Assembly: GCF_900115345.1 (NCBI RefSeq)
Contig: NZ_FOWC01000004.1
Span: 310,001 to 374,000, forward strand
Direction: 5' to 3'
Source of the DNA: Amycolatopsis rubida
GTDB lineage: Bacteria > Actinomycetota > Actinomycetes > Mycobacteriales > Pseudonocardiaceae
DNA length: 64,000 bases
Shown: positions 9,091 to 17,785 of the stretch, in pieces
Layout of the letters: the number at the start of each line of letters is the position of its first letter
How positions within the stretch are numbered: position 1 is the first letter of the stretch
The notes under the pieces: generated by a model
Seen by the model: the letters and a program-made list of their open reading frames with translations, nothing else
The model's database searches: none
Told to the model about the DNA's origin: nothing
Translations under genes and position numbers: made by a program

Positions 9091-10863
9091 TCACGCAGGC
9101 AACTCCTTGGGCGCCCGATTGGCCAGCATCCCCAGCTCCCCAGCCCGCTTGTGCAACCCCGCGAGCCGGTCGATCTCCCGCCGCAGCGCCGCACTGCGCC
9201 GTTCTCGTTCGGCCGACCCGGCGATGATCATCTCGCGTTCCCGTGTCAGCTCGTCGGCGAGACTGTCCGCAAGATCGGTGAAGTGGTCCCGCAACCGTCG
9301 CTGCACGTGCCGGATCGCGTCGCGGCACTCCTTGCTGAACCGCAGGAACACGTCGTCGACGTGCCGTTGCGCGGTCATCTTGGCCACTGCCTGCCGACGT
9401 TGCAGCCGCATGCCGCCCTCGTCGCTGATCGTCTTCGCGGCGAACGCGACGCCGGCGCCGATCGACACCGGGTTGATCAACGGCAGGCCCGCCAGCCCGG
9501 TCACCAGACCGAACATCAGCACGCCACCGTACGAACCGCGCAGCCCGGTGAACGCCTTCTGCCCGATCTTGAATCGCTCGATCCGCGGCTGCCGCACCTC
9601 GGCGATCCGGTCCGCGCCGGAGTCGGTCAAGGTCAGTTCCGGCAGGTCGTACTGCGCGCCGAAGCTCACCGCCACCGCCTGCGCGATCCACTCCGCGCGT
9701 TCGGCCGCGAACGTGTAGGTCGTGTCGACCGCTTCCGCGAGCGTGCTGTCCAGCCACGGCCCGAACTCGTCCCACACCTTCACCGGATCCCCGCGGTCGA
9801 AGGTCTCGTCGATCGTCTCGACGATCTTCCGGGTGCGTTCGCGCAGGTCGTACTCCGCGTCGGACTGCAGGTCGGCGATCTCGTCCGCCAGCAGGTTCTG
9901 CCAGCGACTGTTGCGCCGGCGCAGCTCGTCGGCGCGACGTTGCGAACGTTGCAGCAACGTCGTCTGGTCGACGCCGGCTTCCTGCCCCGCAGCCTCGGCG
10001 CGCGCCCGCAACGTCTCGACCAGTTCGGCCGCCGCCGCGCGCACACTCACCGCCGCGAGCAACGCGGCCGTGCTCTCCGCGGGTCGCGAAACCTGCGTCG
10101 CGATCCAGGAAAGCAGCTCTGGGAATCCGGACCGCACGTTGAGGTCTTGATCGCCGCCCTGAGCGGCGGCGAACCGAACCGTCGCCGACACCGGCAGCAC
10201 CGGCGAGTCGATCCCGGCCGCGGACAGCGCGGTCCGGTTCTGTTCGGCGACCGTGCGCCATCCGGCGCTGACATCGATCTTGGTCAGCGCGATGACCACG
10301 TGCGGACACCACGTCCGGATGTGATGCGCCAACGCCAGCTCGGCCTGATCCAGCGGAGCGGCTGCGTCGGAGACAAGAATGACCGCGTCGGCGTCCGCGA
10401 GAACGTCAAGAGCGGCGGCTGTGCGCGGCGACCTCGGGTCACCGATAGCCGGGGTGTCGATGAGCACCAAGCCCGCGGACAGCAAATCGCGCGGAACCCC
10501 GACCTCGACCCGGCGCAGCGACCCGGCTGGCCGGGCACCGACCTCGCCGGTCAGCTTCTCGATCTCGACCGGGAGACGTTCGTCGGCACGTCCGACGAGC
10601 GTCGCGCCGGGTTCGGCCGCGTACCCGACTTCGATCGGCACCGCGGGGGTCGCCGCGTCGCCAACCGGGCAGACCGGCGCGTTGAGCACCGCGTTGACCA
10701 GGTATCCCTTGCCTTGCTTGGGAAAGCCGAGCACAGCGACCCGCGTGCCCCCCGGCGGCCGGTCCTGACGTCGGCGAAGGCGTTGCGCCAGGTCTTCGCG
10801 GCCGTGCGTCCGGCAGGCATCCGCGGTCTCGGCGAGTACTTCGAGCCAAGCTGGAGCCGTCAC
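9091..10863 (-). CDS. Dynamin-like GTPase, IniA-like
   Basis: 590 residues from a GTG at 10863; a GTG at 10926 would place a strong hairpin (10909-10943) inside the coding start, so the later start is preferred. The GTPase domain shows G1 GFPKQGKG, in which the usual Ser/Thr after the Lys is Gly, G3 DTPAIG and G4 LTKID. A long helical stalk follows, with a hydrophobic segment around residues 460-500 (LMFGLVTGLAGLPLINPVSI) suited to membrane contact. Mycobacterial IniA is about 640 aa and remodels membranes. Neighbours are an IniB-like gene upstream and a second small GTPase downstream. The G1 substitution leaves its hydrolytic activity in doubt. Confidence 0.75.
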   Translation of the reverse strand: MTAPAWLEVLAETADACRTHGREDLAQRLRRRQDRPPGGTRVAVLGFPKQGKGYLVNAVLNAPVCPVGDAATPAVPIEVGYAAEPGATLVGRADERLPVEIEKLTGEVGARPAGSLRRVEVGVPRDLLSAGLVLIDTPAIGDPRSPRTAAALDVLADADAVILVSDAAAPLDQAELALAHHIRTWCPHVVIALTKIDVSAGWRTVAEQNRTALSAAGIDSPVLPVSATVRFAAAQGGDQDLNVRSGFPELLSWIATQVSRPAESTAALLAAVSVRAAAAELVETLRARAEAAGQEAGVDQTTLLQRSQRRADELRRRNSRWQNLLADEIADLQSDAEYDLRERTRKIVETIDETFDRGDPVKVWDEFGPWLDSTLAEAVDTTYTFAAERAEWIAQAVAVSFGAQYDLPELTLTDSGADRIAEVRQPRIERFKIGQKAFTGLRGSYGGVLMFGLVTGLAGLPLINPVSIGAGVAFAAKTISDEGGMRLQRRQAVAKMTAQRHVDDVFLRFSKECRDAIRHVQRRLRDHFTDLADSLADELTREREMIIAGSAERERRSAALRREIDRLAGLHKRAGELGMLANRAPKELPA

Positions 10864-10908
10864 GGCGAACCAGTGTCCCCCGTGTACGGGGAGTATCCGA
10901 ACCGGGTG

Positions 10909-10943
10909 GTGGCTCCGCGGTCGCACCCAGACCGCGGAGCCAC
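10909..10943 (-). terminator. 13-bp perfect hairpin between the iniB-like and iniA-like genes
   Basis: GTGGCTCCGCGGT and ACCGCGGAGCCAC pair perfectly around a 9-nt loop, 18 bp after the iniB-like stop. A second, smaller inverted repeat (CCCCGT / ACGGGG, 10878-10891) follows before the GTPase start. No U-tract. It could be a partial terminator, a processing site or an mRNA-stability element that sets iniB expression apart from the GTPases. Confidence 0.55.
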
Positions 10944-10960
10944 CCCCGAATTACCCTTGC

Positions 10961-12298
10961 TCAGAGGGAAATGTGCAGCTCACCGCCGCCGTGCGAGGTC
11001 TCCGCACCGGCGTGCAGGTCAAGGCCGAGGCCCTGGTGCCCGAGATCGGAGACCGTCGAGACGGTGTCGTGCACCATGCCGACACCAGCGTCGGTCCCGG
11101 TGTGCGCCTCGGTCGCGGCGTCGGAACGCTCGGTCTCGCCGTGCGAGATGAGCGAGTGCGCCTGCTGGGTCACACCGTTTACCGCGTGGTTCAGCCCGTC
11201 GGCGCTGAGCGTGTTGCTCAGGCTGCCGACGTTCTCGGTGACGGTCCCGACAGCGTCGCTGACGTGCCCGGCAACCCCGCCGCCGGCCTCGGTCGCGTGG
11301 TCGGCGACCTGCGCGGCGGAGTTCGCGACCGGCAGGTCGCTGACGTTCACCGGGGAAGCCGCCGCGAGCTCTCCGCCGACATGCTGCACCTGCGAGATGG
11401 CACCGTCAGCCGCGGTGGCCGCCTGCCCGCTCGCCTGGGCGACCGCGCTGGAGTCCAGGCCGCTGGCCAGGTCGCTGCCCAGGGCGAGTGCACTGGTCGG
11501 GTTCTGCACCAGCGCGGTGACGGACGCGGCAGCGTTCTGCACGTCGCCGAGACCCGGCACCGAGGGCAGCCCCGGAACGGCCGGGACACCCGGCACAGCC
11601 GGAACCGACGGCAGCTCGCCAGCCACCGGCAGCGCCGGAACGGCCGGGACCGCACTGGCGACGTCGCCGACACCAGGCAGCGCACCGACGCCCGGAAGAG
11701 CACCGGCACCCGGCAGCTCGCCGAGACCAGGGAGCTGGCCGACGCCCGGAAGTTCACCGAGACCCGGCACTGCCGGCAGCTCGCCAAGGCCCGGAAGCTC
11801 ACCGGCGGCGGGCAGCGCCGAAGCACCAGCCACGTCGCTCACGACGGGCAGTTCGCCGAGGCCAGGAAGGTCGTCGACAGCAGGCAGCGCACCCGCGCCC
11901 GGCAGCTCGCCAAGACCGGGCAGCTCGCCCACGCCCGGCACCGCCGGCAGCTCGCCGAGGCCCGGCAGCCCAGGCGAACCCGCGGATGCCGCAGCACCAC
12001 CAGCCGAGACGCCGAGCGAAGCGGTGAGTGCTTGCAGCTGTTCGATAGCGCCCTGCGGACCGTCTCCGAGCGCAGTGGTCAGGTCGCCTGCCTGGGGCAG
12101 TTGCCCGAGCGAGGCCAGGTGGTCCACCGGCACGTAGTCGAGCACCAGCGGCGCGACCTCGTTCACGTCGGCGGCGCTGATGTCGCCCAGCCCAGCAGCG
12201 GCCAGCGCGGCCTGCGGGTCCTGGCCGAAAGCGGCGAGCGCGGACGGGTCTTGGAGCAAGGTGAGCGTGAAGTCGTGCAGAGTCTGCACCGAATCCAT
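10961..12298 (-). CDS. IniB N-terminal-domain protein with GLGELP repeats
   Basis: 445 residues from the ATG at 12298. Residues 1-60 match the IniB N-terminal domain (TLHDFTLTLLQDPSALAAFG, DPQAALAAAGLGDISAADV). Residues about 115-290 are degenerate short repeats built on GELPGLGELPAVPG. The remainder is Ala/Val/Gly-rich with predicted amphipathic helices, ending in a His/Gly-rich tail. In mycobacteria IniB is the first product of the iniBAC operon induced by isoniazid, ethambutol and other cell-wall inhibitors; its biochemical role is unknown. It heads a three-gene set with two GTPases and faces an Hsp70-like/LuxR pair across a 304-bp gap. GTGGAGA precedes the start. Confidence 0.85.
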   Translation of the reverse strand: MDSVQTLHDFTLTLLQDPSALAAFGQDPQAALAAAGLGDISAADVNEVAPLVLDYVPVDHLASLGQLPQAGDLTTALGDGPQGAIEQLQALTASLGVSAGGAAASAGSPGLPGLGELPAVPGVGELPGLGELPGAGALPAVDDLPGLGELPVVSDVAGASALPAAGELPGLGELPAVPGLGELPGVGQLPGLGELPGAGALPGVGALPGVGDVASAVPAVPALPVAGELPSVPAVPGVPAVPGLPSVPGLGDVQNAAASVTALVQNPTSALALGSDLASGLDSSAVAQASGQAATAADGAISQVQHVGGELAAASPVNVSDLPVANSAAQVADHATEAGGGVAGHVSDAVGTVTENVGSLSNTLSADGLNHAVNGVTQQAHSLISHGETERSDAATEAHTGTDAGVGMVHDTVSTVSDLGHQGLGLDLHAGAETSHGGGELHISL

Positions 12299-12602
12299 GG
12301 GGGGATCTCCACTTGTAGTGATTACGGGGAATGCCCGGCCCTCCCCGGCCGGGCGTGGCGCCCAAGGTAGGGACGGGGCACCCCCGCTCACATCGGGGTT
12401 TACACCCAGTCGCGCCTCGCTCAGCCGTTAGGGGGTCGATATGAGATCGTTAGGGAGTTAGGGGATCGGACACGCAGAACCCGGTTGGGTTAAATCCCAC
12501 CCCACTCTTGCCCGTCTGACCCGAACGGGTGAGGATGCGTATCCGTTCAGTGAGTTACGCCCCTTGGCCGAACCCCGACTGCGACGAAGGGAGGAAGCGG
12601 CG
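12299..12602. promoter_or_regulatory. Divergent control region of the iniBAC-like locus with GTTAGGG repeats
   Basis: Holds no gene. GTTAGGG occurs at 12427, 12449 and 12457; the first and third extend to an 11-of-12 direct repeat, GTTAGGGGGTCG / GTTAGGGGATCG, 30 bp apart. A weak inverted repeat, TGGGTTAAATCCCA, is at 12486-12499. These are candidate binding sites for the LuxR-type regulator encoded at 13742 or for another envelope-stress regulator (inference). Confidence 0.45.
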
Positions 12603-13745
12603 GTGCCCTACGTGCTCGGCATCGATCTCGGCGCTGCCCGGACCCACGCCGCGCTCCGTCGCAGACACGGTGACCGGTGGGACGATCCCGAGCCGTTGTG
12701 GCTGGGCGAGATCTCGTCGGCGACCGCGACCGCACTCTTCCTCGACGACGAGGGTTACCTGCTCACCGGCGACGCGGCCACGCAAGCCGGCACCGCCGTT
12801 CCGTCCCGCCTGATCACCGGCTTCCACCGCCGCATCGGCGACGACGTGCCGGTGTTCATCGGCAGCGAACCGTTCACCCCGGAGTCCCTGACCACTGTCT
12901 TCGTCGAAGGCATCGCCGACGTCGCAGCCGGCCAGACCGGCGGACCGCCGCGCCAACTCGTCGTCACCCACCCCGGTGACTGGGGCGGTTACCGGCGCGA
13001 ACTCCTCCGCCAGTCGCTGGCGGAGTCCGGTTTCACCGCGGTCACCCTCGTTCCCAGCGCGGTCGCCGCGCTCTACGCCCACCTTCCGGAACCCGGTGCG
13101 GGCGACCGGACAGCCGCGGTGTGCGAGTTCGGCCCGGACGGCGTCACCGTCACCTTGGCGACCGCCTCGGGTGCCAGCGGCTGGATAGCCCGGAACAGCA
13201 CCGAAGGCGTCGCTCCGGGTTCCGCAGTCAAGACCGCGTTCGGCCTCGCACAGGCGGCCAACGTCGCCCCCGAGTCGCTGGCCGGCATCGTGTTCTGCGG
13301 CGAACCCGGCCCGGGCACTCGCCCTGTACGTCTGCCCTGTCCGTTTTTCACGGGCCCTCAGCCTGCGGATACGGCGGCCGTCGGCGCCGGGATCCTCGCC
13401 AGTCAGCGGACGAGGCCTCTCGCGCGAAGGGAAGCCCCCGCGCCCGAAACCACCTTGCTGCCGCGAGTCGACCGCGAACCCGAACTTCCGGAAAGACCCG
13501 AGCGACCGCCGGTGGACATCACTCCATTCACGCTGCCGGAGCCCGAGGGCGCTGCCAAACTGTTGCGTCGATGGCGACCGCTCGCCGCCGCGGCGGCGGT
13601 GCTGGCGATCAGCTCCTCGATCCTGATCGCGGTCCTCACGTCCCACGAAGCGACCGCCGACAAGGAACCCGTATCTCCCCGTCCCCCTGTCCTGAGCTCG
13701 TGCGCCCACCCAGCCACAGCTCCCTCTGGTGAAGGTCACTGTTGA
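12603..13745 (+). CDS. Membrane-anchored Hsp70-like (actin-fold) ATPase
   Basis: 380 residues from GTG at 12603, chosen because GGGAGG lies 8 bp upstream and the Hsp70 phosphate motif starts at once: VLGIDLGAARTHAAL. The ATPase fold continues with VVTHPGDWGGYRRELL and an SAVAALYAHL region. No Hsp70 substrate-binding domain is present. A Pro/Glu linker leads to one membrane span (residues about 325-350, LAAAAAVLAISSSILIAVLT) and a short outer tail of about 35 residues. The stop overlaps the next gene's start by 4 bp. Probably a signalling partner of the downstream regulator rather than a chaperone (inference). Confidence 0.8.
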   Translation: MPYVLGIDLGAARTHAALRRRHGDRWDDPEPLWLGEISSATATALFLDDEGYLLTGDAATQAGTAVPSRLITGFHRRIGDDVPVFIGSEPFTPESLTTVFVEGIADVAAGQTGGPPRQLVVTHPGDWGGYRRELLRQSLAESGFTAVTLVPSAVAALYAHLPEPGAGDRTAAVCEFGPDGVTVTLATASGASGWIARNSTEGVAPGSAVKTAFGLAQAANVAPESLAGIVFCGEPGPGTRPVRLPCPFFTGPQPADTAAVGAGILASQRTRPLARREAPAPETTLLPRVDREPELPERPERPPVDITPFTLPEPEGAAKLLRRWRPLAAAAAVLAISSSILIAVLTSHEATADKEPVSPRPPVLSSCAHPATAPSGEGHC

Positions 13746-16423
13746 ACGCACTGCTGGCGAAAACCGGCAACGACGCCGTCCACCCCGCAGCCCGCCGCCT
13801 CCTTGAACAACTCGCCGACGCCCCCGCGGCCCCAGTCCGGCTCGTGGTCGTCGCACCCGGCGGCTACGGCAAGACGGCCTTGCTGGGCGCCCTCGATCGC
13901 AGCTACCGCGAAGCAGGTGTCGAGGCCACGGTCGTCGACGACGCAGACCAGCTCGACGACGAAGACCTGACCAGGCTCACCATGCTCGCGGCCGCCAAAA
14001 AGGGACCGCTCGTGGTGGCACACCGTCCAAACCCTCGCGCGCAAGCGTTGCGGGCCCTCGGCGAAACCCTGCTGCTGCCGCCGCTGACCGTCGACGAAGT
14101 CGGGAAGCTCGCGAAACAACTCACCGGCCGCACCGCGGACGCCCCCGCCCTGCACGCCAGCACCGGCGGTGTCCCCCGTCTCGTGGAACGGGTCGTAACT
14201 GCCCGTCTCGCGGACTTCCGCGCTGAGCTGGCGGCACTCGACGACGACGTTCTCCGCTACCTCATCGCCGCCGAAGCCGGTGCGGCCCGCAACCTCGACC
14301 TGCTGTGTTCATTGCTGGAGCGCGCACCAGACGAACTGCCCGAAGTCGTCGACGGCGCCCGCGCTACCGGCCTCCTCGACGCCGAAGACATTCTTCTTCC
14401 TGCCGCCGCAGAAGCAGTACGCGCTTACGGACCGCCCGCCCGACGCCTAGCGGTGTTGCAACAGCTCGTGGAAGCACAGCTGACTCGCGGCCTGCCCGTA
14501 TTAGACCTCGCGACGTCTCTGCTTGATGCGGGCAGTTCTGGTGCCTCCGCAGCAACCGCATTCGCAACCGCCGCGAGCGAAGCACTCTCCACCGACCCAA
14601 AGCACGCCGCACGACTCTTCGAAGCCGCAGCCGAAGCTGGCGCCCGCGACGCCGCGACCACGACGGGCTGGGCCCGCGCCGCCGCACTGTCCGGAGACTT
14701 GGACACGGCCCTCCGTCTAGGCGACGGCATGCTGTCCGGCGAAGACCCCGAAGCCCGAGCCGCCGGTGCCGAGATCGCCGCGACAGTCCTGGCCCACCGC
14801 GGCGAACTGGCCCGAACTGCCGAGCTGTACCGCTGGGCCGCAGCCACGGACAGCTGGTCTCGTCAACACGCGGCCACTCCGCTATCCAACTCCGGCGGCC
14901 CTGACTCCACCCGACCAGACAACGAAAGTCCCAACGCCGCGGTAATGAGCCACCAAGCGGCAGCCCAACGGACATTCGCCAACTCGACAGATTCTCAAGC
15001 CTCCGCGCTCCCCCACCGCGCGGACGCTGCCGGAGCCGCCGCCGATCACACTTCCGTTGCACCGACCGCTTACGTTCCCAACGGCCATCCCTCGTTCCTC
15101 ACGCCGACCCAACCAAATAGCGAAAGCTATCGGTGGGTCGGCCCTGGCGCAGTGGACGCGTTCGCCACGATCGCCCTCGTCGGAACTGGCCAGGCCACCG
15201 ACGGTCAAGCTGTCGCCAACGTCCCGATGCCGGGAGTCGCGCCGACGTTGTTCACCGGTGCCGCAGCGCGAACAGCAAGCGGGATCGTGGAATCGGTGTC
15301 CGGCTGCGGAACAGAGGCGCTGCCGACCCTCGTAGGTGCAGCAGCAATGCTCGAACCGGCGGTCGGCGGTGCACCGCTTCCGGACAGCCCCGCCGCGCTC
15401 GCCGCACTCGCGGGCCTGCACGCGGGCGAACTGGCGCTCGCCGAATCGGTACTGGAACGAGCACTGGCCAGCAGCGTCGGCGGCGATCTGCTTGCGCCCC
15501 GGCACCGGCTGCTGCTCGGCTGGGTCGCGATGACCGGCGGCCATCTCGCCGCCGCGACGGAACACCGCGACGCCGTCGTCGGCACCAAGCTTGAGGCTCG
15601 CGACGAACTGTTCTTCGCGACGCTGGAACTCGGCCTCGCCCGGCGGGCGAGCGACTTGGTCGGGCTGCAGCAGTCGTGGGAGCGGGCGTATCAGGCGTCC
15701 ATGCGTCAACAAGTGGACTTGTTCACGTTGCTGCCGTTGGGAGAACTGGCAATCGCAGCCGCTCGGACCGGTGCGCACGCCAAGCTGTCCCGTCGGCTAG
15801 AAGGCGCGCACGCGATGCTTGACCGTCTTGGTAATCCTCCTTTGTGGACGGTCTCGCTGTGCTGGCACGAATTGCACGCCGCGATCACCACGGAAGACCG
15901 CGACACCGCCGAACAGCAACTGGCAGCGCTGAACCGCTTCGCTGACTGCGGCCGCTACCCGGCCGCGCTCGCCTGCGCCGCTGGGTGCTGGCTCGCGGTG
16001 CTCAGTGGGACGTTCGATCCAGGAGAAATCTCCGCAGCAGCCGCGGAACTTCATGAACTGGACCTGTGCTGGGACGCGGCCCGACTGGCCGGCCAAGCCG
16101 CGATTCGCACCTCTGACCGCAAGGCGATGGTCCAGCTTCTCGAAGCGGCTCGGCAGTTCCAAGGCACGACTGGACGTCTCGAGTCCGCCGCCCCGGCACC
16201 AGGCGCGGCGACCGGCTTGAGCGCCCTCAGCGAACGCGAGCTTGAGGTCGCCCGCCTAGTAGTCGACGGACTGACTTACAAACAAGCCGGTAGCAAACTC
16301 TTCATTTCCGGCAAGACCGTCGAACACCACATGGCCCGCATCCGCGGCAAGCTCGGTGCCGCAGACCGTCGCGAGCTGCTCGCGACCCTGCGCGAGCTCC
16401 TCGCCAAACCGACCGCGCACTGA
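13742..16423 (+). CDS. Large P-loop / LuxR-type transcriptional regulator
   Basis: 893 residues from a TTG at 13742, translationally coupled to the Hsp70-like gene. The N-terminus has a STAND-type P-loop (APGGYGKTALL) and VVDDADQL as Walker B. The middle is an all-helical TPR-like region (residues 250-820). The C-terminal 65 residues are a LuxR HTH (LSERELEVARLVVDGLTYKQ, ISGKTVEHHMARIRGKLGA). In M. tuberculosis a regulator of similar build (Rv0339c) lies beside iniBAC and has been linked to its control; the same neighbourhood here supports a role as regulator of the iniB operon. Residues about 373-463 are a Ser/Asn/Thr/Pro-rich insertion with codon use unlike the rest. Confidence 0.85.
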   Translation: MNALLAKTGNDAVHPAARRLLEQLADAPAAPVRLVVVAPGGYGKTALLGALDRSYREAGVEATVVDDADQLDDEDLTRLTMLAAAKKGPLVVAHRPNPRAQALRALGETLLLPPLTVDEVGKLAKQLTGRTADAPALHASTGGVPRLVERVVTARLADFRAELAALDDDVLRYLIAAEAGAARNLDLLCSLLERAPDELPEVVDGARATGLLDAEDILLPAAAEAVRAYGPPARRLAVLQQLVEAQLTRGLPVLDLATSLLDAGSSGASAATAFATAASEALSTDPKHAARLFEAAAEAGARDAATTTGWARAAALSGDLDTALRLGDGMLSGEDPEARAAGAEIAATVLAHRGELARTAELYRWAAATDSWSRQHAATPLSNSGGPDSTRPDNESPNAAVMSHQAAAQRTFANSTDSQASALPHRADAAGAAADHTSVAPTAYVPNGHPSFLTPTQPNSESYRWVGPGAVDAFATIALVGTGQATDGQAVANVPMPGVAPTLFTGAAARTASGIVESVSGCGTEALPTLVGAAAMLEPAVGGAPLPDSPAALAALAGLHAGELALAESVLERALASSVGGDLLAPRHRLLLGWVAMTGGHLAAATEHRDAVVGTKLEARDELFFATLELGLARRASDLVGLQQSWERAYQASMRQQVDLFTLLPLGELAIAAARTGAHAKLSRRLEGAHAMLDRLGNPPLWTVSLCWHELHAAITTEDRDTAEQQLAALNRFADCGRYPAALACAAGCWLAVLSGTFDPGEISAAAAELHELDLCWDAARLAGQAAIRTSDRKAMVQLLEAARQFQGTTGRLESAAPAPGAATGLSALSERELEVARLVVDGLTYKQAGSKLFISGKTVEHHMARIRGKLGAADRRELLATLRELLAKPTAH

Positions 16424-16436
16424 TTCGTGGACGGCT

Positions 16437-17168
16437 TCAGTCCCGGCTGGGGCCAAAACGCTCGGTCCGAATCGACTGCAGCGAATGTCCTAACGCGAGC
16501 ATGATGTCCGCGGCGGTCTCTACGAACCCGGTAGGTCCGCAAATGTACGTGGTGGCATCGAAGTCAGCTGGCCACGCAGCGGTGTTCAATGTGGCGACGT
16601 CGATGCGCCGCGGAATGCCGGATCGCCCTTCCGGGAGCTCCCGCGTGTAGACGTAAGTGATGTCCAAGCCTGCGTAAGGTCGGCGGAGTTCCTCGGCGTA
16701 GTACAGCTCTGCCGGGGTGCGCAGCGAATAGACCAGCCGGAACAGTGCTTTGCTGCCAGCTTCGCGACGAGCCCGGATCATCGCCATCAGCGGGGCGATG
16801 CCTGCGCCACCGGCAACGAGCAGCACCGGTGCTGAGTCGGTGGGACGCCACACGAACCAGCCACCGATTTCAACCGGGTCACCGATCGAGTACGGGCCGG
16901 TGAGATGTTCGGACACTTCACCGTCGGCTACTCGTTGCACGGTCAGTTCGATCCGGTCTCCGTTCGCCGGTGCAGCGAGCGAGTAGCTGCGTTGTGCCGT
17001 GTAGCCGTCAGTTGCGGTGAGGCGAACGTCAACGTGCTGTCCCGCGAGATGGCCCGGCCAACCTGGGATGTCGAAGACCAGGGTGCGCGCGGTCGGTGTC
17101 TCCTGCCGGACTTCGGCGAGCCGGGCGACGCGCCACGCTAGTCGCCCTGATACCGCTGTTCCCGCCAT
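16437..17168 (-). CDS. Ferredoxin-NADP reductase-like flavin oxidoreductase
   Basis: 243 residues from the ATG at 17168. FAD-binding barrel with RSYSLAAP, then an NAD(P) domain with VAGGAGIAPLMAMI and the C-terminal YICGPTGFVE motif. No 2Fe-2S domain. Its start lies 31 bp inside the preceding molybdenum-enzyme gene, so the two are made together. It would pass electrons from NAD(P)H to that enzyme. Pairs of this kind are common in actinomycetes. Confidence 0.88.
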   Translation of the reverse strand: MAGTAVSGRLAWRVARLAEVRQETPTARTLVFDIPGWPGHLAGQHVDVRLTATDGYTAQRSYSLAAPANGDRIELTVQRVADGEVSEHLTGPYSIGDPVEIGGWFVWRPTDSAPVLLVAGGAGIAPLMAMIRARREAGSKALFRLVYSLRTPAELYYAEELRRPYAGLDITYVYTRELPEGRSGIPRRIDVATLNTAAWPADFDATTYICGPTGFVETAADIMLALGHSLQSIRTERFGPSRD

Positions 17169-17755
17169 GGATCTCCGTAGTCGTGGTAGCCGGCCGCTTC
17201 CCAGAAGCCTGGATCGTCCTTCGTCGCGAGTCGCAACTCGCGCACCCACTTCGCGGACTTCCAGAGGTAGAGGTGCGGCACCAAGAGCCGAGCCGGGCCG
17301 CCGTGTTCCGGAGTGAGCGGTTTGCCGCCGTACTCGTAGGCGATCCAAGCTTGTCCGCCCAGGACATCCGCGAGGGGAAAGTTTGTGGTGTAACCGCCGT
17401 AGGAATGCGCCATAACGTAATCAGCGGCCGTCTCGAGATCCCCGACGAGCGCATCCACTGGGACACCGCGCCAACGAGTGTCCAGTTTGGACCATTGGGT
17501 GACGCAATGGATGTCGACCGTGACCTTCTCGCCCGGCAGCGCCATCAGTTCCGGCCACGACCATGAGCGGCGTTCGCCGCGCTCGGTCACTACCGCGAAC
17601 TCCCACCGCTCTGTGCTCACTCTGGGGGTGGGCCCAGCCGAGAGAACCGGGAAGTCCTCGGCGAGATACTGCCCTGGTGGCAGCCGCGGATTGGCACCGC
17701 GGGCGCGTCCGGTGAAGCCTGGTGTGACGACTCCCATCGCGCTCCCTCCGGACAT
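17138..17755 (-). CDS. Molybdopterin-dependent oxidoreductase (sulfite-oxidase fold, MsrP-like)
   Basis: 205 residues. The Mo-ligand cysteine is C84 in DIHCVTQWSK, the hallmark of the sulfite oxidase / MsrP catalytic domain. Other family blocks are LPPGQYLAEDFPVLSAG near the N-terminus, YGGYTTNFPL, and EHGGPARLLVPHLYLWKSAKW for the cofactor pocket. No Tat signal, so the protein is probably cytosolic, unlike periplasmic MsrP. Substrate unknown; small oxidised thioethers, N-oxides or sulfite are the usual options. Start could be ATG 17755 or ATG 17737. Confidence 0.88.
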   Translation of the reverse strand: MSGGSAMGVVTPGFTGRARGANPRLPPGQYLAEDFPVLSAGPTPRVSTERWEFAVVTERGERRSWSWPELMALPGEKVTVDIHCVTQWSKLDTRWRGVPVDALVGDLETAADYVMAHSYGGYTTNFPLADVLGGQAWIAYEYGGKPLTPEHGGPARLLVPHLYLWKSAKWVRELRLATKDDPGFWEAAGYHDYGDPWREQRYQGD

Positions 17756-17785
17756 ACCCGACAGCTCGGTTCCTCAGACGCGAGA

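Noticed and set aside
9025..11151. Long plus-strand frame across the GTPase gene
   Set aside because: Composition is Arg/Asp/His-biased and the minus strand encodes a clear dynamin-like protein.
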